64,000 nucleotides of DNA from RGIG7111 sp036839975 (GTDB lineage Bacteria > Bacillota > Clostridia > Peptostreptococcales > Anaerovoracaceae): positions 40,142-104,141 of the forward strand of contig DAISVU010000004.1 of the NCBI GenBank assembly GCA_036839975.1, in the 5' to 3' direction. Below the pieces are notes generated by a model. The model searched no databases, had not been told where the DNA came from, and worked only from the letters and a program-made list of their open reading frames with translations. A program made the translations under genes and the position numbers. Numbering within the stretch: position 1 is the stretch's first letter; each line of letters begins with the position of its first letter. Of this stretch, positions 1 through 9,599 are shown piece after piece.

Positions 1-1928
1 AATATGTTGAGCTTGACCCTAAGCTTTCAGAGGATGTTATGGGGGCAGTGGCAGGGCTGGAAGAGCCCGGTCGTTTTGCCGATTTCATAGGTTCACATAT
101 AGATATAAGGATAGAAGACAAGCAGAAGCTGCTTGAGACTTTTGATGTAACAGACAGGCTTGAACTTTTGAACAACATTTTGAGTCGTGAAATAGAAGTA
201 ATGAAACTTGAACATGATATAAGTTCCAAAGTGAAAGTTCAGATGAACAAAAATCAGCGCGAATATTATCTGCGGGAACAGATGAGAGCTATACAGGAAG
301 AGTTAGGCGCAGGAGAAGAACTCGAAGATGAAGCTCTGAAATGGAGTGAAAAGCTGAAAAAACTCAGGCTTGCAAAGAATATAGAAGATAAAATGGAAAA
401 AGAGATTCGAAAATTCTCGATGATGCAGCCGGGATCTGCGGAGGCGACTGTGGTTAGGACTTATGTTGAAACTATACTCGATCTGCCGTGGAGAAAAGAA
501 AGCAGGGTTAATAAAGATATAAAAAAGGCTGAGAATATACTTGAGGCGGATCATTACGGACTTGAAAAGGTCAAGGAGAGAGTCCTTGAATATATTGCAG
601 TCATACAGCTTTCAAAAAAAATAAAAGGACCTATAATATGTCTTGTTGGACCTCCGGGCGTAGGTAAGACCTCGATAGCCAAGTCGGCCGCAAGAGCGAC
701 CGGCAGAAAATTTGTGAGGATGTCTTTGGGCGGTGTGCGTGATGAGGCTGAGATCCGCGGACACAGACGTACGTATATAGGTTCAATCCCCGGCAGAGTT
801 ATAAACTTAATAAAGGAAGCAGGCGCGTTAAACCCTGTATTCTTATTTGATGAGGTCGATAAGATCGGCGCTGATTTCAAAGGTGATCCGGCATCGGCAC
901 TTCTTGAAGTGCTGGATCCCGAACAGAACAAGGCTTTCACTGACCATTATCTTGAGGTCCCTTTCGATCTTTCAAAGGTGATGTTTATAACAACAGCGAA
1001 CACTGCCGCTACCATTCCGGAGCCGCTGCTCGACAGGATGGAAGTGATAGAGGTATCGGGATATACTGAAGAAGAAAAGGTACGCATTTCAGAGAAGTAC
1101 CTGGTTCCCAAGAAGGTTGCAGAACACGGTCTGAAAGAAGAAAACATAGATATTCCGGAGGACACGCTGAGGGAAATGATCAATTACTACACCAGAGAAT
1201 CAGGGGTTAGAAATCTTGAAAGGGAGATTGCAAATCTATGCAGAAAGACGGCAAAAAAGATTGTGGCAGGAGAAGGTGATTATTTTGAGATAACACCGGG
1301 TAATATAGAAGATTATCTCGGGAAGAAAAGATTTCATTATGATATAATAAAAGAGGAGGCTGAAACAGGTGTAACTACAGGTCTTGCATGGACGCAGGTT
1401 GGGGGCGTTACGCTCTTCATTGAGACCGCAGTCGTTCCGGGAACGGGCAAGATCATACTTACAGGACAGATGGGCGATGTCATGCAGGAATCTGCAACAA
1501 CTGCTTTAAGCTATATAAGGTCCGTTGTAGATCAGCTGTGCATTGATGAGGATTTCTACAAGGAGAAAGACATACACATTCATATACCGGAAGGAGCAAC
1601 TCCGAAGGACGGCCCTTCGGCAGGGGTGACAATGTGCATATCTCTGATATCGGCTCTTACCGGTATTGCGGCAAAAAAGGATATCGCAATGACAGGGGAG
1701 ATAACACTAAGAGGGAAAGTGCTTCCGGTAGGCGGAATAAAGGAAAAGGTGCTTGCAGCTCACAGGGCAGGCATCAGAAAGGTGCTGCTTCCTGAAGAAA
1801 ACAAGCCGGATATAGATGAAATACCTGAATCTGTAAAAAATGAGATGGAGTTTGTGCTGATAAAAGATGTAAATGCGGCTGTCAATGAGGTGCTCATAAA
1901 GAAAAAGACGATAAAAAACAAGAGATGA
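1..1928 (+). CDS. lon: ATP-dependent protease Lon (5' end outside window)
   Basis: Lon is a cytosolic homohexameric AAA+ serine protease that degrades misfolded and regulatory proteins. The reading frame is open from base 3 and reads Lon-like sequence (LDPKLSEDVMGAV) before the first internal ATG at 39, so the N-terminal substrate domain is cut by the window edge and about 640 residues are visible. A coiled segment rich in Glu and Lys is followed by the AAA module with Walker A GPPGVGKTS (Lys codon at 666) and Walker B-like LFDEVDK. The C-terminal protease domain carries the catalytic Ser in PKDGPSAG (codon 1617) and Lys in GGIKEK (codon 1740). engB follows 76 bp downstream, the usual lon-engB pairing of Firmicutes. 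No defect is visible. Confidence 0.97.
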   Translation, partial: YVELDPKLSEDVMGAVAGLEEPGRFADFIGSHIDIRIEDKQKLLETFDVTDRLELLNNILSREIEVMKLEHDISSKVKVQMNKNQREYYLREQMRAIQEELGAGEELEDEALKWSEKLKKLRLAKNIEDKMEKEIRKFSMMQPGSAEATVVRTYVETILDLPWRKESRVNKDIKKAENILEADHYGLEKVKERVLEYIAVIQLSKKIKGPIICLVGPPGVGKTSIAKSAARATGRKFVRMSLGGVRDEAEIRGHRRTYIGSIPGRVINLIKEAGALNPVFLFDEVDKIGADFKGDPASALLEVLDPEQNKAFTDHYLEVPFDLSKVMFITTANTAATIPEPLLDRMEVIEVSGYTEEEKVRISEKYLVPKKVAEHGLKEENIDIPEDTLREMINYYTRESGVRNLEREIANLCRKTAKKIVAGEGDYFEITPGNIEDYLGKKRFHYDIIKEEAETGVTTGLAWTQVGGVTLFIETAVVPGTGKIILTGQMGDVMQESATTALSYIRSVVDQLCIDEDFYKEKDIHIHIPEGATPKDGPSAGVTMCISLISALTGIAAKKDIAMTGEITLRGKVLPVGGIKEKVLAAHRAGIRKVLLPEENKPDIDEIPESVKNEMEFVLIKDVNAAVNEVLIKKKTIKNKR

Positions 1929-2004
1929 GCAGGCGGATATCGAGATCGACTGTGCGACATGCCCTGTTATAAAAGGGGATGTCAAAAAGAAAGGAGGAGG
2001 CAGA

Positions 2005-2595
2005 ATGATCATAAATAAAGCTGAACTTGAGGCTGTAGCGGTCAAGCCTTCACAGTATCCGCCGGAAGACCTCGCAGAGATAGCTTTTGCGGGAAGATCT
2101 AATGTAGGGAAATCATCGCTTTTGAATCTTCTTGTAAACAGAAAAAAACTGGCTTACTTGAGCAGCACGCCGGGAAAGACCAGGACTATAAATTTTTACA
2201 GGATCAACGATAATTTCAGGATAGTTGATCTTCCCGGGTACGGATATGCAAAAATACCAAAGAAAGTATCTGAACAGTGGGGAGAGATGATAGAAGGCTA
2301 TTTGAAGATGCGACCTAATATCATAAAAGTTATACAGCTGGTAGATATAAGACACGAACCCTCTAAACAGGATGTTCAGATGTACAGTTATCTGAAAAAC
2401 TATGATTTGGATGGAGTTGTTGTTGCGACAAAGGCGGACAAGATATCTAAAGGCGCACTGCAGAAGCATATAAGCGTGATAAGAAAGAAACTTTCAATGT
2501 CCGTTGAAGACATAGTTATACCGGTTTCATCACTTAAAAAGCAGGGACATGATGAACTGCTTTCAGTGATGGAAGAAATGTTAAACATGATATAG
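2005..2595 (+). CDS. engB: Ribosome biogenesis GTPase EngB/YsxC
   Basis: EngB is an essential TrmE-Era-EngA-YihA class GTPase that assists late assembly of the 50S ribosomal subunit. The 196-residue length is typical. Visible motifs are G1 GRSNVGKSS (residues 30-38), G3 DLPGYGYA near residue 75 and G4 TKAD near residue 141. The ATG has an excellent ribosome site (AAAGGAGGAGG) about 5 nt upstream. It lies between lon and hpt on the same strand with short gaps and is probably cotranscribed with lon. Confidence 0.97.
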   Translation: MIINKAELEAVAVKPSQYPPEDLAEIAFAGRSNVGKSSLLNLLVNRKKLAYLSSTPGKTRTINFYRINDNFRIVDLPGYGYAKIPKKVSEQWGEMIEGYLKMRPNIIKVIQLVDIRHEPSKQDVQMYSYLKNYDLDGVVVATKADKISKGALQKHISVIRKKLSMSVEDIVIPVSSLKKQGHDELLSVMEEMLNMI

Positions 2596-2625
2596 GATAT
2601 TTATACGTCTGCAGGAGGCGAAATT

Positions 2626-3162
2626 ATGGGCATGATGTCTATAGGAAAAGAAATGTTATCGCGTGAGGATATCGAAGCCAGAGCCAGAGAAATAGGTGAA
2701 CAGATATCAAAGGACTACGAAGACAAAGAACTTCTGCTTGTCGGCATACTTCGCGGGGCTGTAATGTGGATGGCCGAGCTGATGAAGAACATTACGGTTG
2801 AAAATACCGTGATTGATTTCATGGCAGTTTCAAGCTATGGGTCGGGTACCAAAAGCTCCGGCCAGGTCAGGATCAACAAGGATCTGAACGAGGATGTTGT
2901 GGGTAAAGACATTATAATTATTGAAGATATCGTTGATACGGGTACCACATTGAATTATTTAAAGAAATTTCTTGCGGCAAGGGAAGCAAATAGTGTAGAA
3001 ATATGCGCTATGCTGGATAAACCTGCAAGGAGAAAAACTGAAGTCGATGTAAAGTATGTCGGCTTTAAGGTAGAAAACAAATTTATAGTGGGATACGGTC
3101 TTGACTGTGACCAGCAGTACAGACAGCTGCCATACATTACGTGCATAGACAATGATGAGTAA
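2626..3162 (+). CDS. hpt: Hypoxanthine phosphoribosyltransferase
   Basis: Purine salvage enzyme that transfers the phosphoribosyl group of PRPP to hypoxanthine or guanine, giving IMP or GMP in the cytosol. The 178-residue protein has the family signatures: LRGAVMWMAEL near the N-terminus, the PRPP-binding loop IIIIEDIVDTGTTL near residues 96-110, and VGYGLDCDQQYRQLPYI near the C-terminus. An AGGAGG site precedes the ATG. In many Firmicutes hpt sits near tilS and ftsH; here it follows engB by 30 bp instead. Confidence 0.96.
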   Translation: MGMMSIGKEMLSREDIEARAREIGEQISKDYEDKELLLVGILRGAVMWMAELMKNITVENTVIDFMAVSSYGSGTKSSGQVRINKDLNEDVVGKDIIIIEDIVDTGTTLNYLKKFLAAREANSVEICAMLDKPARRKTEVDVKYVGFKVENKFIVGYGLDCDQQYRQLPYITCIDNDE

Positions 3163-3247
3163 GTCATATATCGGCTCCGCATGCAAATGCTACGGGATTG
3201 ATCAAACAATACTAAAGTAATCTGAAATAAAGAAAAGGAGATTTAAA

Positions 3248-3820
3248 ATGGGCTACAAAGTACCGGTTGGGCTATCCAACAAACACTTACATTTATCTGA
3301 GGAACATATTGAAATACTGTTTGGTAAGGGGCACAAACTTACACCGACGAAGGATCTTGTACAGCCGGGGCAGTTTGCATCGGAAGAGAAAGTAGATATC
3401 GTGGGTCCTAAGGGAACGCTGAAAGGCATCAGAGTACTTGGACCTGCCCGTCCGCAGACTCAGATAGAGCTGGCAATGACAGATGCAAGAACTATCGGTA
3501 TCAAAGCACCGATAAGAGAATCCGGAAAACTTGAGGGAACGCCGGGCTGTAAACTCATAGGACCTGAAGGTGAGGTTGATCTTGAAAGCGGTGTCATGAT
3601 AGCCTTGAGACATGTGCATCTTTCTCCTGAACAGGCCAAGGAAGCAGGAGTTATGGACAAAGATATCGTATCTCTTAAGGTAAACGGCGAGAGAGGACTT
3701 ATATTTGAAAATGTACTTGTTCGTTCAGGTGATACGCATGAAAGAGAAGCTCATTTTGATACAGATGAAGGAAATGCCGCAGGACTTGTACCCGGCTCGA
3801 CGGCTGAGATCATCAAATAA
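3248..3820 (+). CDS. pduL: Phosphate propanoyltransferase PduL
   Basis: PduL exchanges CoA and phosphate on short acyl groups (acyl-CoA + Pi giving acyl-phosphate + CoA). It is unrelated to the classical Pta and is used in propanediol degradation or as the fermentative acetyl-phosphate-forming enzyme. The 190-residue protein shows both conserved metal-binding His clusters, SNKHLHLS near residue 14 and RHVHLSP near residue 121, and the repeated beta-barrel halves. No N-terminal microcompartment-targeting helix is seen: the protein starts directly at the first barrel (MGYKVPVGLSNKHLHL). No pdu or eut shell genes are nearby, so a general acetate or propionate fermentation role is more likely than a compartment role. 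AAAGGAG ribosome site. Confidence 0.93.
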   Translation: MGYKVPVGLSNKHLHLSEEHIEILFGKGHKLTPTKDLVQPGQFASEEKVDIVGPKGTLKGIRVLGPARPQTQIELAMTDARTIGIKAPIRESGKLEGTPGCKLIGPEGEVDLESGVMIALRHVHLSPEQAKEAGVMDKDIVSLKVNGERGLIFENVLVRSGDTHEREAHFDTDEGNAAGLVPGSTAEIIK

Positions 3821-3878
3821 AAAGCAGTTGAAAAGATAAGTGTGGACAGGCGGGAAATTTGCCTGCCCGTCGGTGTTT

Positions 3879-3919
3879 AAAGCCTTGGACATGCAGGTAT
3901 CCATGGCTTTTTAATTTTT
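3879..3919 (+). terminator. Intrinsic terminator after pduL
   Basis: Arms AAAGCCTTGGA (3879-3889) and TCCATGGCTTT (3900-3910) pair with a single mismatch around a 10-nt loop and run into TTAATTTTT. It closes the lon-engB-hpt-pduL run. Confidence 0.8.
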
Positions 3920-4040
3920 GCCTATCAGGCATTACAGAGTTTTATGGTATAATTTTGTATGATAGTGAATGAGTTGTTTCAGAGCCAAGCAATGAAAGGA
4001 TCATACGGCAGCAAGAGAAGATGCCGTATAAGCAGAGGAA

Positions 4041-5489
4041 ATGTATGACATTTGCATCATAGGCGGCGGTGCATCGGGAATGACAGCCGCTATTGCCGCA
4101 TATAAGACAAATGAAAATATAAAAATATGCATAGTGGAGAAAAATACAGAGCTTGGCAAGAAGATACTTGCAACCGGAAACGGCAGATGCAATCTAAGTA
4201 ACAGCAGATGTCATAACAATGATAAGGTGCTTGGATTTCTGGGTGACTTGGGAATAGTTACACGAACAGATGAAAGTGGCAGGATATATCCGTATTCCGA
4301 ACAGGGAGCACAGGTAAGAGATGTGCTGAGCGTTCATGCTTTTGCTTCAGCAGATGTTTTTTTGGGCGATGCGGCAGAGCATATCTCATCGTCAGATGGC
4401 CTTGTGACTAACAGTGTGGAAACAGACTCCGCAAAAGCGGCTGGCAAAAATGAACGAAAAGGTTTTACCGTAATTATGAAGAGCGGCAGGATAATCAAAA
4501 CACGCACGGTGATACTTGCTCTTGGAGGAAAGGCCGGACCTCAATACGGATGTACGGGTGATGGATACAGGCTGGCAAGAAATCTTGGGCATAGGGTCAC
4601 AAGACTTGCACCGGCGCTTTCGGCTGTTGAATGCAAAGGAGCCTTTAAACCGATAAAGGGAGTGAGAGCAAAGGCGAGAGTGCAGCTTTTGAAAAAGATT
4701 AAGATGTCGGGAGAAAGACTGCAGGACGGTAAAGGCCGGGTAATAAAAAACGAATCAAATGATGTGATTGCGGAAGAGTCCGGTGAAGTCCAATTTACGG
4801 CAGACGGATTGTCCGGCATCTGCATATTTGATCTCAGCAGATTTATAAAACTTTATGACAGCGAAACACTTGATGACGGATTTAAAAAGTATTCGTTAAG
4901 AGTGGATCTTATGCCTGACATCAGTGAGGATGCGCTTCGGGAAATGCTGAATGAAAAAATAAAAATATTCAGCAGACGCATTACTGAAAACAATGCGAAA
5001 CGTGTAATTCAGTGCAGTCATTTGAAGAATAAAAATGCATCAAAAAAATATAATACGCAGTTCAAAGAGAAATGGTGCGTATTAGAGATGATAGTAAATG
5101 ATAAGCTTGCAAAAATGATATTTGAGCGGGTGACCGATAATATGGGTACAGACAAGATGTATCCGAACATGATTGACGTAAGAAGTGAGCGTGCAGAAAG
5201 CTTTTATGCAAAAGAACCCGTAAAGCTGGCAAAAGCTCTGGCAAGTGGGATTAAAGATATGCGTTTTCAGGTAAGCAGCGTAAAAGGCTGGCGTTATGCG
5301 CAGTGCACATCCGGCGGAATACCCCGTGTTGAGGTGGATATGAGCACTATGGAATCGAAGATAGTAAAAGGTCTTTACATAATAGGCGAAATGATAGACA
5401 ATGACTGTCCCTGCGGTGGATTCAACCTGAACAATGCATGGGAAACAGGCATAAAAGCGGGAATTGCCTCGTCGGCTGAGGCAGGGTAG
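4041..5489 (+). CDS. HI0933/BaiN-family FAD-dependent oxidoreductase
   Basis: A 482-residue flavoprotein of the HI0933 (YhiN/BaiN) family, often annotated as aminoacetone oxidase-like. The N-terminal dinucleotide fold ICIIGGGASGMTAAIAA binds FAD. Further signatures are the family motif KKILATGNGRCNLSN near residue 45, LALGGKAGPQYGCTGDGY near residue 160 and a C-terminal GGFNLNNAWETGIKAG that completes the FAD site. The physiological substrate is not settled; bile-acid reductases belong to this family, but nothing here indicates that role. It lies 14 bp upstream of a second flavoprotein. A TATAAT -10 candidate lies at 3948-3953. The ribosome site (GAGGAA) is weak. Confidence 0.88.
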   Translation: MYDICIIGGGASGMTAAIAAYKTNENIKICIVEKNTELGKKILATGNGRCNLSNSRCHNNDKVLGFLGDLGIVTRTDESGRIYPYSEQGAQVRDVLSVHAFASADVFLGDAAEHISSSDGLVTNSVETDSAKAAGKNERKGFTVIMKSGRIIKTRTVILALGGKAGPQYGCTGDGYRLARNLGHRVTRLAPALSAVECKGAFKPIKGVRAKARVQLLKKIKMSGERLQDGKGRVIKNESNDVIAEESGEVQFTADGLSGICIFDLSRFIKLYDSETLDDGFKKYSLRVDLMPDISEDALREMLNEKIKIFSRRITENNAKRVIQCSHLKNKNASKKYNTQFKEKWCVLEMIVNDKLAKMIFERVTDNMGTDKMYPNMIDVRSERAESFYAKEPVKLAKALASGIKDMRFQVSSVKGWRYAQCTSGGIPRVEVDMSTMESKIVKGLYIIGEMIDNDCPCGGFNLNNAWETGIKAGIASSAEAG

Positions 5490-5503
5490 GAGAAACTGTT
5501 TAT

Positions 5504-7051
5504 ATGTCGGATAATATATCATATAGAATAAATGAGATAAGGGTAGATCTGAATGAGGACAAGGCGATAATCCCTGATAAGATCAGGCGCAGAACAGGTA
5601 TCAGAAATCTTGAGATTTATTCATGGAAGATTGCAAGAGAATCCATAGATGCGCGCAGAAAACCGGATGTAAAGCTTGTTTACACGGTAGATTTTTTGTG
5701 TGACAGAATCGATATAGAAAAAAAGAGCAGGGTCAAACTTACCCGTACACCTGTATACAGCTATGAGATACCGGTACCCATTAAAAAACCGGAGAGGCGG
5801 CCTGCTATAATAGGAAGCGGTCCGTGCGGTATTTTTGCAGCTTATACACTTGCAAAAGCGGGATTGAAACCTATTATTATCGAACGTGGAAGCTGTATGG
5901 AAAAGCGTATAAGGAGCGTCGAGCGCTTTTGGAGGGAAGGTGTTCTTGATACAGAGTGCAATGTGCAGTTCGGTGAAGGCGGAGCCGGAACATTTTCTGA
6001 TGGAAAACTCACAACGGGCATCAGGGATAAAAGGACGGCATATGTTCTGAAAACATTTGTAAGAGCAGGGGCGGATAATGATATATTGTATAAACACCGG
6101 CCGCATATCGGGACTGACGTTATAAGGGGCGTCATAGTTTCCCTTCGAAAGAATATAGAAAATATGGGCGGAACCTTCTTGTTTGATACTAGGCTTTCCG
6201 GAATAAAGAAAACCCGGGACAGAGTATCGTCCATTGTGTTAAATGAGGATAAGACTATAGAAACAGACCATGTGATACTGGCTCCGGGACACAGTGCACG
6301 TGATACGTTTCGTATGCTTTGCAAAAGCGGTATGAAAATGCGCCGCAAGGCATTTTCCATAGGTGTGAGAATAGAACATCCTCAGAAGCTCATAGATGAG
6401 GCACAGTACGGTGATGCAAAGATTGCGGAAAAGATCGGCGCGGCGGATTACAAGCTTAATTACAGGTGTTCGGATGGAAGAGGGGTTTATACGTTTTGCA
6501 TGTGCCCCGGAGGGGAAGTGATTACAGCCTCATCTCAGAAAAATTGCGTTGTTACAAATGGAATGAGCCTTCATGCAAGATCGAGCGGCAAGACAAACAG
6601 CGGACTTTTGGTGGATGTCAGAATATCTGATTTCGCATCGGATCATCCTCTCGGCGGAATAGAGTTTCAGGAAAAGTATGAACAGCTTGCATTTATAAAT
6701 GGCGGCAGCGGATATAAAGCGCCGGAATGCACTTTGAAAGAATTTAAAGATACGGATGAAAAAGCAGAAAAGGTGATCAATTCTCTGCCGCCTTTTGCTG
6801 TCAGATCAATACGTGAGGCCATTCCTCATCTTGCAGCGAAGCTCAAAGGCTTTGATTATGATTATGCGATTATTAAAGCAGTGGAAAGCAGAAGTTCATC
6901 ACCTGTACGCATCGAAAGAAATGAATTTTTTGAAAGCCCTGTAGGAGGGCTTTATCCCGCCGGTGAGGGAGCAGGGTATGCGGGAGGCATAATCTCGGCA
7001 GCTGTAGACGGTATGAAAGTCGCTGAGGCTATTATTTCCGCTTCCGGGTAA
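5504..7051 (+). CDS. FAD-dependent dehydrogenase (COG2509 family)
   Basis: A 515-residue flavoprotein of the uncharacterised COG2509 family. A roughly 90-residue N-terminal domain (INEIRVDL...) precedes the FAD-binding Rossmann motif IIGSGPCGIFAAYTLAKAG near residues 104-122. Then come FGEGGAGTFSDGKLTTG, a mid-chain LAPGHSARDTF, a Cys-containing GVYTFCMCPGGEVI, and the C-terminal GEGAGYAGGIISAAVDGMKVAEA that closes the FAD site. Such proteins are widespread in anaerobes, and a ferredoxin- or NADH-linked reductase function is assumed rather than shown. It follows the HI0933-type gene by 14 bp, so the two are probably one transcript. Confidence 0.88.
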   Translation: MSDNISYRINEIRVDLNEDKAIIPDKIRRRTGIRNLEIYSWKIARESIDARRKPDVKLVYTVDFLCDRIDIEKKSRVKLTRTPVYSYEIPVPIKKPERRPAIIGSGPCGIFAAYTLAKAGLKPIIIERGSCMEKRIRSVERFWREGVLDTECNVQFGEGGAGTFSDGKLTTGIRDKRTAYVLKTFVRAGADNDILYKHRPHIGTDVIRGVIVSLRKNIENMGGTFLFDTRLSGIKKTRDRVSSIVLNEDKTIETDHVILAPGHSARDTFRMLCKSGMKMRRKAFSIGVRIEHPQKLIDEAQYGDAKIAEKIGAADYKLNYRCSDGRGVYTFCMCPGGEVITASSQKNCVVTNGMSLHARSSGKTNSGLLVDVRISDFASDHPLGGIEFQEKYEQLAFINGGSGYKAPECTLKEFKDTDEKAEKVINSLPPFAVRSIREAIPHLAAKLKGFDYDYAIIKAVESRSSSPVRIERNEFFESPVGGLYPAGEGAGYAGGIISAAVDGMKVAEAIISASG

Positions 7052-7232
7052 TTTAAAAATCAGCTGCTGTTTTGGACAATATGTCCGCAATTGAAGCAGC
7101 CGACGTACGGTGAAAAGCCTTTAAAAATAAGTAGATAAGAAAAATATTATGCGGTAAGATTGTTGAAAAAAAGTTTTTTAGCGGTAAAGCAAAGGACATG
7201 TGTGAAAACACATGTCATGATATGTTAAATCG

Positions 7233-7601
7233 TTATTCCTTTTGCTTTTCGTATATGGCAAAACCTGAATTTTTGTCGCCGAAGAGAAGCTTCCCGTCCT
7301 CAATGCTGCATTCTGATGTTTTGCCGTTTACAGTAATTTTTATTGTTTCCCCGGCCTGCTTCCAAGTGCCTGTAAATGCATTGTTACCGTATTTTATCGT
7401 AACTTTGTTATCAGTTGTAAATTTTATCATCGCATCTGTATTCAGCTTGTAATCTTTAAGATAGTGAACTTTATCATTAAGCTTCCAGCCGGTTATTTTC
7501 CACGTGCCTGTTATGTTTGATGGACTTCCGCATGCAGTCAGATAAAATGCACATGTGACAGTGAGCGTAAGCATCAATAGTATGTTTTTTTTGTTATTCA
7601 T
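7233..7601 (-). CDS. Small lipoprotein, lipocalin-like fold possible
   Basis: I do not recognise a named family. The product is about 122 residues with a Lys-rich start (MNNKKNILLM), a hydrophobic stretch and a lipobox LTACG, so it should be a lipid-anchored surface protein. The mature part has repeated beta-type segments with GTWKITGW and GTWKQAGETI, resembling small lipocalin-like or META-like barrel lipoproteins of Clostridia. I chose the ATG at 7601 because TGAGGA lies 8-9 nt before it; a GTG five codons upstream would overlap that ribosome site. It is monocistronic, on the strand opposite to its left-hand neighbours. Confidence 0.75.
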   Translation of the reverse strand: MNNKKNILLMLTLTVTCAFYLTACGSPSNITGTWKITGWKLNDKVHYLKDYKLNTDAMIKFTTDNKVTIKYGNNAFTGTWKQAGETIKITVNGKTSECSIEDGKLLFGDKNSGFAIYEKQKE

Positions 7602-7774
7602 GATCTTTGTCCTCACGGTTGGATCATCTGATCTGTTCGTACTTATAAAACTAACATAATAAATATCTTAAAGTCAAGGTTGCAGTGATCACTTGTGATG
7701 TAAAATATTTATAAAAATTACAGACTCTTATAATTCAATGATCGTCAATTGAATATGTTTCCAGCGGAGCATTT

Positions 7775-9331
7775 TTAGGTATCTTTGGTTTTTATTAGAC
7801 TTTCACCGGTCATTTCTCCCGGTATGGGAAGGTTTATGAGTTCCAGCAGCGTAGGTGCTATGTCCGCAAGTCTGCCGCCGTCTTTTAACTGTACGGGCTT
7901 GTTTGCAATGTGTACAAGCGGGACAGGATTTAGTGAATGTGCAGTCACTGAAGCACCGTGATCATTCAGCATCACATCAGCATTGCCGTGATCCGCTGTC
8001 AATAAGAGCTGACCGCCCTTTGATAGAATTTTTTCTTTGATCTTTGTGACACAATTATTGAGAGCTTCGATTGCTGCAATGGCAGCTTTCATGATACCTG
8101 TATGTCCGACCATATCAGCATTGGCAAAATTAAGTATGATCACGTCGAATTTGTCAGAATCGATCAACTCAAGGACTTTATCCGTTAAAATATACGCACT
8201 CATTTCAGGCTGAAGATCATAAGTTGCGACTTTGGGTGAAGGGATCAGTATGCGCTCCTCGTTTTTATTTGGCTTTTCCACGCCACCGTTAAAGAAGAAA
8301 GTAACATGTGCGTATTTTTCAGTTTCTGCAATCCTAAGCTGCTTTATGCCGTTATCCGCAAGATACTCCCCTAGTGTATTTTTGAGCTTTTCAGGAGGGA
8401 AGGCAATTGGGACATCAGGCATTGAAGCATCGTATTGTGTCATGCAGATATAGCAAAGATCATTTATCACTTTCTTTCTGTCAAATCCATCGAAGGAGCC
8501 ACGCTTAGACACGAATGCCCGTGTAATTTCCCTTGCACGGTCGGGCCTGAAATTATACATTATTATACTGTCGCCGTCATTTACAGTGGCAACAGGTCTG
8601 TCATCATTTAAGACAACAGTAGGCAGAACGAATTCATCGTTTTCACCGCGTGCATATGCGTTTGTTACAGCTTCTGTGCCTGTGGCTGTAGTTTCGCCGA
8701 AGCCTTCGGTTATAGCAAGGTAAGCTTTTTCTATACGTTTCCACCGGTTATCTCTGTCCATAGCATAATATCTTCCGGTGACAGTAGCAATGCGCCCTAT
8801 AGATATTTCTGCCATATAATCCTCAAGCTTTTCTATATAAGTTACGGCACATCTTGGAGGTACATCACGTCCGTCAAGAAAGCAGTGTACATATACGTCT
8901 TTTACATTTTTCTTTTTTGCCATATCTATTAGTGCGAACAGATGATCAATATGGCTGTGTACGCCGCCGTCGGATAACAATCCGAACAGATGAAGTGCGG
9001 AGGTGTTGCTGACTGCATGATCCATAGCCTTGATAAGTGCTTTATTTTCAAACAAGCGTCCGTTTTCGATCGCATTTGATATATTGGTAAGTTCCTGATA
9101 TACGATGCGGCCGGCTCCTATATTCAAATGACCTACTTCGGAATTTCCCATCTGACCGTCGGGAAGCCCGACATCGCGTCCGCATGCCATAAGTTCAGTA
9201 TGCGGATAGGTACGAAAGATTGCGTCCAGATCAGGCGTGTATGCCTGCGCAACGGCATTTCCGTAAGTATTCGGGGTTAAGCCGAAGCCGTCAAGTATTA
9301 TGAGCATTGTCGGTCTTTTAAAGTTTTTCAT
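7775..9331 (-). CDS. gpmI: 2,3-bisphosphoglycerate-independent phosphoglycerate mutase
   Basis: Glycolytic/gluconeogenic enzyme interconverting 3- and 2-phosphoglycerate using a Mn2+-dependent phosphoserine intermediate. The roughly 518-residue length is typical. The N-terminal phosphatase metal site begins LIILDGFG, and the nucleophile Ser is in GQMGNSEVGHLNIGAGR. HFFLDGRDVPP-like and GRYYAMDRDNRW motifs mark the transferase domain, and VGHTG and LTADHGNADVM supply C-terminal metal ligands. Two adjacent ATGs (9334, 9331) follow TTGGAG; the second has the better 6-nt spacing. It stands alone, away from gap, pgk and tpi, and runs convergent to nothing. Confidence 0.96.
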   Translation of the reverse strand: MKNFKRPTMLIILDGFGLTPNTYGNAVAQAYTPDLDAIFRTYPHTELMACGRDVGLPDGQMGNSEVGHLNIGAGRIVYQELTNISNAIENGRLFENKALIKAMDHAVSNTSALHLFGLLSDGGVHSHIDHLFALIDMAKKKNVKDVYVHCFLDGRDVPPRCAVTYIEKLEDYMAEISIGRIATVTGRYYAMDRDNRWKRIEKAYLAITEGFGETTATGTEAVTNAYARGENDEFVLPTVVLNDDRPVATVNDGDSIIMYNFRPDRAREITRAFVSKRGSFDGFDRKKVINDLCYICMTQYDASMPDVPIAFPPEKLKNTLGEYLADNGIKQLRIAETEKYAHVTFFFNGGVEKPNKNEERILIPSPKVATYDLQPEMSAYILTDKVLELIDSDKFDVIILNFANADMVGHTGIMKAAIAAIEALNNCVTKIKEKILSKGGQLLLTADHGNADVMLNDHGASVTAHSLNPVPLVHIANKPVQLKDGGRLADIAPTLLELINLPIPGEMTGESLIKTKDT

Positions 9332-9531
9332 CATTTTCTCCAAGAATTTCAGGTGTGTTTTTTCTTTTCTTTTTTATTCCCCGGAGGTTATTATATCAAA
9401 CTCAGCAATGCAGTCAAACGGGAATTGCAGTTTCAAAAATAATATAGTAATGGTATAAAATTCCTTGAAACGCGAACTGTCTGTTGTTAAGATAATAAAT
9501 ACATGGCAGGCATGCCTGAAATACAGTGATT

Positions 9532-9560
9532 TTGCTGCTTTGCTTTTCGCATGATAAAAT
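9532..9560 (+). promoter_or_regulatory. Candidate sigma-A promoter of addA
   Basis: TTGCTG (9532-9537), a 17-bp spacer and TAAAAT (9555-9560) lie 40 bp before the addA ATG. Inference from consensus only. Confidence 0.45.
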
Positions 9561-9599
9561 ATATTAAAATTCAATGAGATTTTCAACAAAGGATAGTAA

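Noticed and set aside
303..1183. Long open frames on the strand opposite lon and other strong genes
   Set aside because: They mirror well-supported coding sequence, show no family motifs and lack ribosome sites.
3248..3820. PduL as evidence for a bacterial microcompartment
   Set aside because: No encapsulation helix at its N-terminus and no shell or pdu/eut genes nearby.
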